Counted from the stretch's first letter, positions 1 through 12,391 are shown. The stretch is DNA of 64,000 nt from Lasiodiplodia sp. COLG20 (GCA_009801085.1 VNWV01000019.1:1-64000); one strand, 5' to 3'. Made by a program: numbers and translations. The notes: a model not told the origin generated them from the letters alone.

Positions 1-1052
1 AAAAAGAACTCACAAGGCGTAATCATCACCAACCCCGCAATCGCCCCCATAAACGTCGAATCCAACGACCACTTGCCCTCCTCCCAATACGTCATCCCCG
101 CCCACGTCAACGCCCCCGCCGACGCGCACACGTTGGTCACGCACAGCGCCATGACGCTCTTGAAGTTCAACGCCAGCGTCGTGCCCGCGTCGAAGGCCAG
201 CCACGAGCTCCAGATGACGATCAGCGCGAGCAGCTGGCACATGCTGTTGTGCGGCCGGTGCAGCGCCAGGTGCGAGGGAGTTCGCGTGCCGGGCGACTTG
301 CGCGAGCGGAAGACCGGGTAGGATAGGTAGAGGCTCAGCGCTGACGCGGAGGCACCGGAGCAGATGTGCACGGGTGTCCCGCCGGCGAAGTCGAGGACGC
401 CGAGGGTGGAGAGGTAGCCTGTTTCTGACCACACCATGTGGGCGAGGGGGCAGTAGATGAAGGTGGCCCAGAGCTGCGTGGTGGGGGGTGGGGGTGGTCA
501 GTAGGGGGAGGGGTGGAGGTTGGAAGAAGGGTGGTAGCTCACCACGATGAACGGAATCAGCGGGAGGATCCGCCCGCGCTCGCAGGCGCCGCCGATGGAA
601 ATGACGCAGACTGCGGTCGTCAATTTAAGGTTCTAGGAACACCTTCTGCGCCGTCTCTCTCTCTCTCTCACCCCGTCCCTCGTCTCGGGGCCACCCTTAC
701 CTGTAGCGCAAAACACCAACTGGAACTCGCTAAACAAAATCGCGGGGATCGTGCCCACCGGCTCGGCCAGCACCCCGCGGTGCAACGCGTAGCTCAAATC
801 CCCAAAAACCACGCCGTCCCCGCCGCCGTACGCCAGCGTATAGCCTACCACGAACCATTGGATCGAGCAGCACGCGATGGCCAGGATGGACGGATAAAAC
901 GAGGCTAGTCCGCTCTTGCGCGTGCTGTACCCGCTGTAGCCCAGCCCGACGGCTGGGATGATGGGCCAGCAGAAGACGGTGCAGACGAGGATGAAGAGCG
1001 TGTCGGTCTTTGAGCAAGCGTCCCAGGCTTGCTGGATGGGGGTGGGGAGCAT
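1..1052 (-). CDS. Ammonium transporter (Mep/Amt family), 3' part outside window
   Basis: Imports ammonium across the plasma membrane. Three exons on the minus strand: 701-1052, 543-610 and 1-473. Junction phases agree (352 nt, then 68 nt, then in frame), and each intron has a GT-AG pair. About 297 residues are visible. The N-terminal segment runs from MLPTPIQQAWDAC through TM helices containing WPIIPAVGLGYSGYSTRKSG. Exon 3 carries the Amt signature LDFAGGTPVHICSG, whose His aligns with the first pore histidine of AmtB. The second pore histidine and the cytosolic tail lie beyond base 1. The ATG at 1052 is the only Met before the first membrane segment, although fungal Mep proteins usually have a somewhat longer N-terminus, so an upstream exon is possible. 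The promoter is shared with the divergent permease. The family call is secure. Confidence 0.9.
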
Positions 1053-1690
1053 GGTTGGGGATGGATGGAGTGCGGAAAGAGCGGGGAGGGGAGGAGCAGG
1101 AGAGGGGTTTCGAAGTCTGATATGGTGCTTTTTTGCGGTTCGCTGATATATGTCCTTGATAACTGCAATGATGCTGGATCAGAAGAATGAGAGTTTCTTG
1201 CTTATCGCGAGCCGGGGTGTGTGTTATGTGCTTTCTCGGGGCTTACCGAATGCAGGCATTAAATGGGCATGGCGGCCGTGCTGCAGTCCTGCCGGGGAAA
1301 GCTTATCGCAACTGTGGCCCACTAGCGGTTTAGTGCAACGCGGGGAAGCGCATACCTAAAACCAACTGAAGTTGCGTAACCATGATAACAGCCACCCGCT
1401 CCCTAATCCGTCCAATCGGCGGTTGTCGTTCTTCCCGCGTGCTGGACGATGATTGGTGCAGTGCATAGATATTGGCTGTTGGACGCGTTTACTGCTTTTT
1501 TCAGCGTGTAACCGCACAGGCGCGCCCTGCGCGCGTTACCGGCGGTCTGGCTGGCTAGCTTTCTGCTACTTTAATACCTCTCTCGGCCGGCCTCCCGTCC
1601 AGACTTCTTGTCCTGCAGGCCAAGCTCTCTCACTACCTACCCACAACGTCACCTCCCTTTACGCATCTCGGGAACCGACCTCTCATCACC
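1053..1690. promoter_or_regulatory. Divergent promoter with GATA sites
   Basis: This 638 bp gap separates the start codons of the ammonium transporter and the permease. It holds GATAA at 1158-1162 and 1384-1388 and the reverse form CTTATC at 1201-1206 and 1302-1307. In ascomycetes such sites bind nitrogen-response GATA factors (AreA/NIT2). Joint nitrogen control is an inference. Confidence 0.5.
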
Positions 1691-3721
1691 ATGGGCACAG
1701 ACACGGACATCAAAACGCCCACCGAGGCGCCGGCCGCCTCCCCGGACCTCGAGAAGGTCCCCAGCAACGCCATCATCGGCACCGTCACCAACCCCGCCGC
1801 CGACGCCCTCGAATCCGACCAACTCGCCGTCCTCGGCTACAAACCCGCCCTCCACCGCAACCGCTCCATGTTCCACCTCCTCTTCCAAACCCTCGCCATC
1901 GCCGCCATCCCCTACGGCGAGGGCGGGCCTTTGCTCAGCGCCATCTACGGCGGCGGGCCGCTCGCCATCTTCGTCGGGTGGCTCGTCGTGCTCGCGCTGG
2001 ACGAGTGCGTCGCCCTTTCCCTCTCCGAGCTCGCGTCGCGGTACCCGACCAGCGCGGGGCCGTACTACTGGTCGTTCCAGCTAGCGCCGGCGGGGATGAA
2101 GAAAGGACTGTCGTTCGTGAATGGGTGGACGTGGTTGATTGGCAACTGGACGATTACGCTGAGCGTGAATTTTGGGTTCGCGAGTTTGATTGCCGCGACG
2201 GTGGCGATGTTTCGGGAGGGGTGGGTGGCGAGCGATTGGCAGTTGTTGTTGATTTTTTACGCGATTTGTCTGGTTACGTTTGCGATTTGCGCGTTGGGGA
2301 ATGAGTGGTTGCCGCTGGTGGATACGGTGTGTGCGGCGTGGACGGCTGTGTCGATTTTTGTGATTCTGATCGCGCTGTCGGTCAAGGCGGATGTGGGCAG
2401 GCGGGATGCGGCGTGGGCGCTGGGGCACTACGATACGTCGTTTGCTGGGTGGGGTGGGTTTACTTTTTTCATTGGGTTGTTGCCGGCGGCGTATACGTTT
2501 TCGGCGATTGGTATGATTTCGAGTATGGCGGAGGAGGTGCATGATCCGGCGATGAAGGTGCCGCAGGCGATTAGTCTTTGGTGAGTGTGGATGGGCTGGC
2601 TTTCTTCCCCCTCTTCCCTTCCCCCTGACATTTCCTTCTCTCCGTTTTGATCGTAGCCTTGGTGGTGTCATTCGTGGATTGTTTGCTGACGGGAAAGAAC
2701 TTGGCGGTCAACAGTGTCCCGGTTGGAGGCTTCTTCGGCATCTTCTTCATCCTGCCCATCTGCTTCACGCTACCGCCTCTCGCCGACATCCTTGAGGCGC
2801 CGAACGCGCAGGCGTTGCCGTACATCTTCCACCGCGTCATGGGGTCTCCCGGTAAACCCTTTTTTTTCTCTTTCCCCTCCTCCTTTCCCCCTTCACTTCC
2901 TCCACGTCGTCTCCCAACCTTCCCTACTTCGTCCGTCCCCCTTCTCTCCCCATTGAAACACACACACATCTTCTCATTTGGAACTGCGACACCTCAAATC
3001 TCCACTAAGCCCCTACCCCCGCCCCCGGACAACCTCTGACAAAACATCTCCCCACAGGCGGTGGCCTCGGCCTCATCTTCCTCGTCCTCGCCATCACGCT
3101 CTTCTGCTCCATCAGCATCACCAACGCCGCATCCCGCTGCACCTGGGCCATCTCGCGCGACGACGCCGTCCCCGGCGCCGCGCTGTGGTCGCGCGTCTCC
3201 CCGCGCTTCGGCGTGCCCATCTGGGCCCTTTTTCTCCTGACCATCGTGCAGATGCTGCTCGGCCTCATCAACCTGGGCAGCACATCCGCCTTCACCGCGT
3301 TCGTGTCGGTCGGCGTCATCGCGCTGGCGCTGAGCTACGCCATCCCCATCGGGATCAGTTTGGCGCATGGGAGGCGGGAGGTGGCGAGGGCAAGGTTTCA
3401 TTGCGGGAGGTGGGTGGGCACGGTGGTGAATTGCGTGGCGTTGACGTGGATTGCGTTTGAGTTGGTGTTGTTTAGTATGCCGACGGCGTTGCCGGTGGAT
3501 GAGGTGACGATGAATTATGCGAGTGTGGTGTTGGTCGGGTTTATGGCGATTGCGGGGGTTTGGTATGCGGTGCATTCGAGGAAATGTGAGTATGGTGGTG
3601 GTGGTGGTGGTGGTGATGGGAACCCCCTGGCCTGTTTGTTGCTGCTGGAAGGGACGATGATGCTGATTTTGCGGATACAGATTACAAAGGGCCGCCGGCT
3701 TCGGATGGCTTGGTATTTTGA
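1691..3721 (+). CDS. APC-superfamily amino acid/choline permease
   Basis: Twelve-helix-type permease of the fungal amino acid/choline transporter group (related to GABA and choline permeases), expected in the plasma membrane. Exons 1691-2580, 2715-2851, 3058-3585 and 3681-3721 give 531 residues. Junctions were set by phase and by family sequence: QAISL|CVPVGGFFG, VMGSPG|GGLGL, and a short last exon ending GPPASDGLVF. Recognisable blocks are IPYGEGGPLLSAIYGGGP, SELASRYPTSAGPYYWS, the conserved SFVNGWTWLIGNW, and FCSISITNAASRCTWAISRD. Intron 3 holds a (GGT)n run at about 3596-3614. The ATG lies in CACCATGGGC. The substrate cannot be told from sequence alone. Divergence from an ammonium transporter, with GATA sites between them, suggests a nitrogenous substrate. 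Confidence 0.9.
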
Positions 3722-4080
3722 GCGGACCAGAGGTGTGGTAGAAAGCGGAATGGCAGTGGCGGCTGTGGTAATAATACGGTAAGTCAGCACTTTGAAAGAA
3801 TTTGTGGGGGAGTATAGATTTGTTACGGATTGCCAACGTGGTAAGGAGACGTTACAACACATGTTTACCAGATCATTAGCCTGTCTCGGAGACTTCCTAA
3901 ATGATACGCTTCTCTAAACGTCTTCCTGCTACTCACCTGATTAACCTTCCTCCGTGTTTTTCTTGTACCAGCAAGAAAAAAAAAGACTTCCCCAATACGA
4001 CATTGTTTGAAGCTTATGTCTGAATGCACCCATGTATTTCATAAACTCACATCTAATTCCGAAGGAAGTCTTCAGGAATT

Positions 4081-4421
4081 GGACGAGGAAGACACACAGA
4101 TCGCAACTACCTCTCATTAAAGCTAGGTGAACATGTCTCGCAAATCCGAATTAAGGTCTTTCACAGACTAGGAAAGACTAACCTAGTTCCTGACGCCCTA
4201 AGCAGGTCCCTGCCAGAGGAAAGCCACATGTCAAAGATGAAACCGATATCCTTGGCCTTGTAGACACGTCTAACGGGCTCAAGACGAAGATTCACGCAGC
4301 GTACGAGAAGGATCCACACTGGAGCAAGGTCCTGCGAGTTCTACATGCGATCCGCGACACAGACCGTGAAGAGGAAAGGCAGAGGGCGGAACAAGACAAC
4401 CGGGAAACAGCACGAGAATGA
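4081..4421 (+). mobile_element. Ty3/gypsy retrotransposon pol relic
   Basis: Two short open stretches preserve the junction between RNase H and integrase in a gypsy-type polyprotein. Bases 4081-4240 read TDRNYLSLK and then FHRLGKTNLVPDALSR, the conserved end of gypsy RNase H. Bases 4263-4421 read LKTKIHAAYEKDPHWSKVL, typical of the linker before the integrase zinc finger. No intact reverse transcriptase or integrase core, and no LTR pair, is visible. It is a decayed fragment. The rest of the 3722-5220 gap shows no gene. Confidence 0.7.
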
Positions 4422-4639
4422 TCGGAGGACTAAACCGAAGCTCAGGCAGTGGGAGGCGACATTGTGCACGATCGGCCACAGACGCAGGATGGCGCGGACG
4501 TACAGGGAGACGCTAGGGAACACAAAGTAGAGTCAGGTGACGATATAATGCTAGTTGTCAGATATACCAACCAAGTACATAACCGGGTAACTCGCCTAGT
4601 CGCCCCTGTCTCTTTTGTAGATGCTGCAAACGACTGGTG

Positions 4640-4836
4640 GCCAGTGGATTCGTAGCCCACAGCCTCACATTTCATGGTAGAAGGAGTGCCCCCGCCTCGC
4701 TACTGACATCTTCTACCGATGTACCACCCAACAAGGATTCGGTTTTGCACAAGGAGGCGTAGCGCTCGTTCGGCCTTGTGATGGGTAGGCGTCAAGGGAT
4801 AACGCAAAGTCGACAGTGCCGTTCCGCAAGACCGCC
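4640..4836 (+). repeat. Shortened copy of the repeat family at 7.85-8.65 kb
   Basis: The block near 4647-4680 (TGGATTCGTAGCCC...) resembles 7864-7902. The block 4755-4836 (GTAGCGCTCGTTCGGCCTTG...) resembles 8570-8645. The two blocks are about 0.1 kb apart here but about 0.7 kb apart in the other copy, so this copy looks internally deleted. The two copies flank the HET gene at 5221-7343. Confidence 0.55.
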
Positions 4837-5220
4837 ACTCTCTTTTAGAACAAGCAGTCCCACCTCAACCCAGGCTGGAACGCTCTGAAGCCTCTCCTAC
4901 CCCCTTCGGCTCGGGGATTGCTGCACTCTACTACTTCTGCCACCACCATGCACCACTGCGAAGAACTGAGAAGCGTACCCGTTCCTGAAAAGACCGCTGA
5001 TACCGGTCCCCTCTCGTCCACCACGTTCTACTTACGGCCTTATATTCGGGACACTCTAGCTCTGCATTGTCTAGCCGTGCGCAACTCAGCAATTATTTAC
5101 TTCACTTATATATTTAAGCTCTTTTCTTGATCGTTTTGCCTTCTCTTTTTGAGTCCTAAATTGACGTAAGGAGTTCAATAAACATTCGCGATCGCAGTGA
5201 AGTTAGACCTTAACACTAAG

Positions 5221-7343
5221 CTATACCAAGGTAACGTCTATATCCTGAACTCCGTGAAAAGGGAACATAGCGTTGCTGAAGCCAAAAAGAATATTATAAA
5301 TAGTTCCAACTCGCTCATAACATCCCGGCTCTCTTTTTGACTGTGTAACCAAGAGACCTTGGGTCCTTCGATTGGTCGTTGTGGCAATCTCGAGAATGTA
5401 CACCGTGGAGCCTGTGCATCTCTCTACATCATCATTTGTATCCGCATAAGCAAAATAGACAAAATCCTGATTGTGCAGCTTGCGTGGGAATCCAACGATC
5501 AAACTTGTTCCATGGTCCTTGTGAAGTTTAACCATTATCATACGAGATCGCAGTCGTATGAAGGCAGACTCGATTGCACCCATGGGATCATTTTCGGACA
5601 CTGGTTTAGTCTCGAACTGGAGCACTTTCGCAACACGGTGAACTGCCGAATTAGACCTCCGCCAAGGTCCCATAATAGGTCCCATCTCGTAGTACATAGG
5701 CCCAGATATGGAGGCCCATGAGAAGCTTGGAGCCACATAACCTGCTGACCGCCTGGAGGTGTTCTCAAATAAGTTATCCGGTCGCCACATAAGGTCCCAA
5801 GGAAGATGGTTCGACCACAGTCCGGCCACATATGAACCAAAAGTCTGAGGCGGAATGCGGTGCACAATGCCGGAGAGGGCAGATAAGATATCGCCTGCCA
5901 CTGACAATTCCGCACGCATGTACTCTTTGACAAGACCGTGCCAGTGCTTCCAAGTCTCTCCTGCCCAGTCATCATGCTCCTCATGTTTTATCTCCATTTC
6001 TCTCCCATTGAATAACCGATCTGCTACGACTCGTTTGATGTGTCGATCATCTTCCCACTCCAAGCCATGTCCGCGTGAACCGTATTGAGCATATTCAGTA
6101 TGCCCGTCTGGAATACATTCACAGCTGTACAACGAGAAACACTCGAAGCTGACCTCGCATTGGCGAAAATGGAGGACCCTTGGAGAAAGAAGCCGCTCCT
6201 GAAGACACCATGCTCGGCTGGTTAGTGTTCGTGGGCGGTTTAACCCATGATCGATAGTTGGCTTTATATATGTCGTGAAGAGCCTTCCCTTGCGGTCTCG
6301 TTGGGTGATTTTCTGGGTGTTCTCTCTGTCGAAAAACAAGCCGGAGTCCTTGTCCGTATCCGGGTCAAAATGTGAGGCAATTGTGACTGCAGATCCCACA
6401 TAAATGTCGTCCATCCGAGAGATTTCCGTACCTCGCTCCTCTTTGCTTTCTTCGTGGTCATCTTGCATGATGCATAGGGAATCTACCCAGAGATGTTGGT
6501 ATCCTAGCAATCTTGTGACGATAACGGCATCTTGGATCGTTTGTGGGAGTTCTTCCCATGAAATTTGGGTTCGTCTTTCATCGATGTTTCCTCTAGTGGT
6601 CTGAATTCGGGCCGCACCAGACTTTGCCCAACAATGGCTCATGGTGATGTAAGGCGGACACGTCTGCCCTACATCAATCAAGGATAGACTCACATCATTG
6701 GACTTCAAACATCCCGTGTCCAACAGTCGCTTCGGTGAATGCTTCGGAGTCAGTCTTCTGCAGCGAGGGTGATTGCTTTGACACGTTTTGATCCATTTCC
6801 GGAAAAGCTTGCATCTATCCTCGAGGTTAGATGCCGGCGGTCTGATTTTCCTAAGACATGGCCATGGGTGATCCGCACCTATTCTGATCAGAACCATCGT
6901 TAGGAAGGCTATATTTATAAGGGATTCATACCCTTGATTGAGCAAAGATCGAAGCTGCAGTGCAGGAATCCCTTTTGATATTCTCCGCCCGGTAGATTCT
7001 CCTGATATACTTCGATTTTCGTCGAACCAATTTCGAAGAGATTGTCCCCCAGATGTTTCAATCCAAGAGCATAGACATCTCCCCGTACCAGCAATAGGTC
7101 GCGATCCAAGTTGAGAGCGAGCGATTTTTCATCACCTCCGCAGAAACGATACCCTTGGTACAAGACTGAACATGTATTACATCCTTTCGATGCGTGTTTC
7201 TTGACTTGTAGAAGTGGCACCATGAAATCAGGAACACCGTCCCCCAATTCTTCGGTCTTTTCCACGAAGAGGCGCAAATCTGGACATGGGCCGCGGTAGG
7301 CTACCTTGAGCCTGGTCTTGAGCCCTGCTAAGATGTTGCTCAT
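5221..7343 (-). CDS. HET-domain protein (heterokaryon incompatibility type)
   Basis: Two exons on the minus strand, 6932-7343 and 5221-6878, encode 689 residues. The junction ...CSIKG|ADHPWPC is phase 1, with GTATGA donor and AATAG acceptor. The N-terminal ~230 residues include a C-x2-C pair (GCNTCSVL) and the usual region before the HET domain. The HET domain (PF06985) is recognised by MSHCWAKSG, the block around ISWEELPQTIQDAV, and LWVDSLCIMQDD, then RAWCLQERLLSPR. HET proteins typically act in non-self recognition and can trigger a death reaction when activated. The partner here is unknown. The gene lies between two copies of one repeat family. Function in this strain is inferred from the family only. 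Confidence 0.9.
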
Positions 7344-7849
7344 TGAAGCTCAAAACAAGAGATGAAATGGTAATAGAAGGAGACAAACAACACCCTATCT
7401 GTATTTCGGGGTGCTAGGTACTTGCTTTTAATTGCGGAAAGGTACACCGTATCTCTCTGATCGTCATCAGCTGCCCCACAAATCCTCGTTCTCAACGCCA
7501 ACCATGTAGGCAGCAGCATAGAGGATTGCGGTCATGCAAGCCCTTCCGCAGGCTCTATGCATCGGTATTATCGAAGACAGCGTTCGGGAGAATTTGTTAT
7601 ACTGAGGAGTGCACATCAGAGGCCTGCAGAGATTTTGTTTTTCCAGCGCGTAACGGAGCGGACGATCCAAGTCCTGCCAAGCTAAAATTGCTGCAGCTAC
7701 ATGACGTGGATGTACCCACTTCCGGGGCTTATCTGGTAAACCACGTGTCCGTCGCCTTGTTAACAATATTACAACTAGGCGTAGCCTAGCACATAAGAAG
7801 CCATCGCTATCCGATCTTGAAGAATTACAGTTGCCTGCAGCCGGCTAGT

Positions 7850-8990
7850 GCAGTGAGTGAGTATTGGATTCGCAGTCTGCGGCTTCATATTTCCCGTGGC
7901 AGAAAGATGTAGCAACGCCAGCACCCTACAACCCGCCAGTACGTATCGAGGTGACTTTTTCAGGCGGCAGAGGCGGTTGCTGAGGCTGCTGAGGCTGGCG
8001 AGACTGGCGAGACTGGCGAGAATGGTAATACTGGCGATGCTGGCGAGCCTGTTGTTGGCAGAGCTCCGGTTGAGGTCGAGGAAGACAACAGGTTGCCGTG
8101 GGAGGAGCGTAAGGCTTCACCTCAAACCTCTCCGATTCCCTCGTCCTCGCCCATGCCGATTCCTTGGTCCCCAAGCCCACCAAGGGATCCACCACTTCGG
8201 TGGTTTCTGGTGAATACTGCTTCGTCGTTGGTCAGGAGTCCTCCGACAAGGCTGGTACCAAGATCGTCAATGGCCGTAGTGTCAAGCTTACGCCGGATGA
8301 GCGCAAGGAGGAGCAGCGCCGGCTCAGCCTAGTAATTGGCAGGCGTTTGAAGGCGAACGCACCCGCTCGTTTCCGCCATATCAAGGCTATTTTCGAGAAG
8401 AAGCGCGCCTCTGAGAACGCCCGCTGGGGTGCAAGGCGGGGTGACAAGTTTGTCCGGGCCATCCGGAAGGTCCTCGATATCGCGGTGCCGTTCGGCCAGA
8501 CGGTGACGGTCTTAAAAGACCGTCAACGGCCGGAAAGTCAAGCCCACGCCGGCGGAGCGCAAAGTGGAGTAGCGCCTGTTCGGCCTTGTGACGGGAAAGC
8601 GCTTAAGGAGCAACGCGACGTCGACAGTCCTATCCCGCAAGATTCCACCTGACCGTGAGTTGGGATGCTTTCCATCAACAACAGATTCGGCTACAAGCAG
8701 CTCAAGATCTGGAGCGCGCGCAATCTACCACCACACAGGCTCCGCCTCAACCTACTGCATCACAAAACCCAGCTGATGCAGACGCGGACCCTACGTCACA
8801 TCCTACGCCGCCTGATCCCACCGCGAGCCGAGCACGAACACCACTCCACGCAGCTCTTTCGCCTCAGGCAGATCCACATCCTCCACTTCTAGACTCTCCC
8901 GGGACACAGACAGCGCCGACAGAACACAACCGAGCTACCGAGCAGCCAACCTCTCCACAGCCAGGCATAATACCGAGCTAACCTCCCCGC
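7850..8990 (+). pseudogene. Decayed repeat-family coding sequence with internal tandem duplication
   Basis: From 7961 an acidic, repetitive stretch is open (QAAEAVAEAAEAGETGETGE..., then EVEEDNRLPWEE). It changes frame near 8100. From about 8110 another frame reads SLVPKPTKG, NGRSVKLTPDERKEEQRRL and ARFRHIKAIFEKKR to about 8520. A second, related unit, NGRKVKPTPAERKVE, follows from 8522 and is closed by an in-frame TAG. A Gln/Pro-rich stretch, SWDAFHQQQIRLQAAQDLE, continues to a stop near 8980. A related fragment lies at 4640-4836, so this is a multicopy element. A retroelement Gag-like origin is possible, but I recognise no defining motif. Frame changes and stops mean it is not functional as it stands. 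Confidence 0.55.
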
Positions 8991-10636
8991 CACATCAGCG
9001 AACTGGGCGGCACGTTGGGAGACAACACTTAGGAATTGAGGCGTGCTCGTACCCGAGTTCCCCAGGACGATCTGGCCACGCAGAGCCGGGCGCCTATCAT
9101 TAGAACTCCGCCGCAAGCCACTCCCCCACGCCACGAAACTCGGTTGCCAAGCCATAACGGGAACATCCGGTTGCGCCCGGTCCGAGCAGCCGGAGCAGCA
9201 GACTGTTGCTGCGTGGAGAGCCAGGCACAGAATCCTCCCCCGCTCTTTACCTCATTTCTATACTCGTTGTGAAGCACCCTGCGTATCGACCTTCTTTCCT
9301 GTGGCCGCTGACACGGGTTGAAATCCTACGCTCGGCTTTTGTCGGAGGAGTCACCACATTTGGAAGATCTGTTCCCCCTGCAAGAACAACAGTCCACCTC
9401 AATCAACCCCCGATCGGCCATTCTGGTGTGTTCGTGCTCCTTGTGGCTGCTTGATACAATGAAGTAGTCATGGACAACACTTGTTCCCCGGCTAGTGTCT
9501 GCCTTTTATGGTACCCGTTTCATCCATGTTTCTTTCACTCTTCATGTCTTTAGGAGGCCTACTCGTCCTTGGCCTTTGCAAAGTCCCTGCTCTCGATCAT
9601 TTCGAGATATGCCAGCATTGCCTTTCACCCTGGTATCTCTTCACTCACAGAAGGAACGGGTGTCATTCGCTTGGAAGAAGGAACCGCAGACAGAATCGAT
9701 TGCCGTTGTTTCAAATATTGCGGGGAAGTTTATTCTCGTCGTTTGGAGCATCTGTACTGGTGTAGGCGGCGGAAATGCCTGTTCCGTGCGGCTCGGTTGG
9801 GTATGCTCGTCGGTGTGAGAATCGAATGAACGCTTTTGATGATGCAGCGGGTGAATTGTCCCCTTGGTGACGAGATTGCATCACTGATCGATGAAAGTTG
9901 CGGTGAAAATGAATATAAGGTCAGATTTCTGAAACCGCTTGGCGAGACAGCAGACCTCTCGTTTCCCCTCCATCTCCGCGGCGATGCTGATCTTATAGCC
10001 AGAGCATTGCCTTTCAATCCCAAATGACAAAGGACGAACCGGAACTGCCCGGCGCAAGGGAATATTATCCGGTAATAATCAACAACATCGGCCAATACTT
10101 CCCCTCGACGCTAATCAGCCCCGCAAACCGTCCGGTTCTCCACCGCATGAAGCTCGAGCCGAGACCCAGAGTGTCGGGTCACGACCACGTGGTGCAACGG
10201 GCCGCGTGCCGAAGAAGCCCAACGGACTCGTGCATGAGTTACTCCAAAGTTACTCGGATCTCCAATTGGCCAGTGAACAGGGATGCTCGCTGCGTGTTCC
10301 ATCAGTGTTGCACTGTTTTCTGGTCGCCAAGTGAATTGACGCAAGTGAGAACGCGTATCACCCATCCGCTTAAATGGGTCTGGGCCGCGCTTTCCCACCT
10401 GCTTTTCCAGCAATGGCCGAGACTCGCTTATGTGGGTTGCTCCTGCTGCGCCGCATGCACCGCAGGGTGACACGACTCGTGCCTGCTGTTCTCGACTATA
10501 TGGCCCGGCGGTTCCCGCCATTCGCAATCCTTTTCCGCTCCTATTGCGTGCGTTTCCTACTTGCACGCCCCCCGTCACGGATTCCATCTGGAGGTACGAC
10601 AGCCTCAAGGCGAGGCAGCGGCTTAGGATCCACAAC
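8991..10636. other. Gene-poor stretch, probably repeat debris
   Basis: Several short overlapping open stretches occur on both strands, but none has a convincing family motif, signal peptide or consistent splice structure. The first part continues the decayed element to the left. I see no supportable gene here. Confidence 0.5.
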
Positions 10637-12058
10637 ATGAGCTATCCTGCGCAGCCGGAAGTGATTGAGCTGGATCCGGTATGGTTGATTACCCTGGCTC
10701 ATGCGGCTGCATAGCTTACAAACCCCCCAACAAGGATGCCTTGGACGGCCAAGAGTCGGCTCTGGGTGAAGATTCGTACGTCGCTGCCTTTGCCCCCGCA
10801 GGTGTCATTCTCTCACGGCGAGAACCAGAGAGAGCTACACCACGTCGTTAAAGTCCAGCATCCTCCAGTACAAATACGAAAATGGCCGCCGGTATCACGC
10901 AGAGATCAAAGACAAATGTACTGTCCTGCAGAGCTCACATGCAGCCGTTTCAAGCACCCGCTGACGTAATTTTCCTTTCCCCCCCAAAGCGTACTGGATG
11001 CCCAATGACGAGAGAGAGCTGGACCGCCTCGACCTCTACCACCACATCGTTTTGCTCCGCTGCGATGGCAAGCTTCACCTAGCGCCCATCGTGGAGAACC
11101 CACAGCGCATCCTCGACATCGGCGCGGGCACAGGCATCTGGGCCATCGAAATGGCCGAGGCTTTCCCCAGCGCGGAAGTACGTCGCTTGCACCAACTGCC
11201 GGGATTCACGATGGCTGACATTCACCACGAAAGATCATCGGCAATGATTTGAGCCCCGTGCAACCGTCGTTGTGAGTATCTGCTTCAGAGCTTTGACTTT
11301 GATCTTTTTCTCTTCTACTCACGTGGCGCGCAGCGTGCCGCCGAATGTCAAGTTCGAGATCGACGACGTAGAAGACGACTGGCTGTACAGTTCGCCCTTC
11401 GACTACATCCACTGCCGCTTCATGGCCGGCTCCCTAAAAGACTGGCCTCGCCTGATGCACCAAGCATACCAGTGAGTGTCCCCCCTCCCCGCATCCAACT
11501 TCCCCCCAGCATTGCACTCGCGTCTCACCCTCTTCTTCCACACAGACACACCAAGCCCGGCGGCTGGGTCGAGTTCCAAGACTTCGAGATGCGCTTCTAC
11601 ACGCAAGGCGGCGAATTCAAACCAGGCTCGCCGCTCGACCGGTGGTGCGACGAACTCATCGAAGGCATCACGGGCGCCGGGCTCGACCCGGAGCCCGGCC
11701 CGAAGCTGAAGGGGTGGGTCGAGGACGCGGGGTTTACTAACGTCACCCACCGGCTGCTGCCCATCCCGACCGGCACGTGGCCGAAGGACAAGGGGCTGAA
11801 GGAGATTGGCGCGTTCGACCTCGTGCAGTTCTTGGAGGGGTTGGAGGCGATTTCGATGAGGACCATGACGCAGTTGAGGGGGTGGACGGCGGAGGAGGTG
11901 CAGGTTGCGCTGGCGAAGCTGCGGTTGGAGTTGAAGAATCCGAGGATGAGGCTGCAGCATAATATGTGAGTGGCTGGTGGTGGTTGGGTGAGTGGGTGGA
12001 TGTGTGGATGTGCTAACTGTTGGGCAGGCATGTGGTGTACGCTCAGAAACCAGAATGA
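10637..12058 (+). CDS. LaeA-like SAM-dependent methyltransferase
   Basis: Eight exons (10637-10678, 10735-10775, 10829-10917, 10990-11177, 11234-11271, 11334-11471, 11546-11965, 12028-12058) give 328 residues with every phase matching. The N-terminus, MSYPAQPEVIELDPDALDG then SYTTSLKSSILQY, has the Ser/Thr-rich lead typical of fungal LaeA-like proteins, followed by YENGRRYHAE. The class I methyltransferase SAM motif is ILDIGAGTGIWAIEMA. Later motifs are IIGNDLSPVQPSF, DDWLYSSPFDYIHCRFM and KPGGWVEFQD. Members of this broad family include regulators of secondary metabolism and small-molecule methyltransferases; which applies cannot be told. The intron before YWMPNDE uses AAAG as acceptor and is the least certain junction. 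Confidence 0.88.
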
Positions 12059-12391
12059 GTGAAAACAGACATCTCTTCAGTATTTTCAGAGATCAGCTTG
12101 TTCGGCTTTCCTTCATTCGGTGTCAAAAGTCTGGAATTTGTCCGAGACCTTTATTTCATTTCTATTTCAATCCTCTTAATTGTGCAGGTCCGTCACTACT
12201 CCACGATTGAACACGAAACTCCATGTGTAAGCTAAGTCATTAATATGGTGAAATTGAATCAAACCTACGACTGGAGTGGAAGTACAAATTAGTCGGGACT
12301 AATGAGAAGGAGCCTCATTCACTCGAAGGTCTAACGATACCTGGATCACTAATATACTTCGTCAAGACATCTTGATTGACAAGTACCAAAT
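12059..12391. other. AT-rich intergenic gap
   Basis: This 333 bp gap between convergent genes holds their 3' flanks. No coding stretch or repeat was recognised. Confidence 0.5.

Noticed and set aside
7961..8050. CRISPR-like or regulatory short repeats (GGCGAGACT units)
   Set aside because: The repeats are contiguous, in frame and encode an acidic low-complexity protein stretch; the host is a fungus.
9495..9829. Cys/His-containing open frames suggestive of a zinc finger
   Set aside because: Spacing fits no known finger, and three overlapping frames are equally open in this repeat-derived region.
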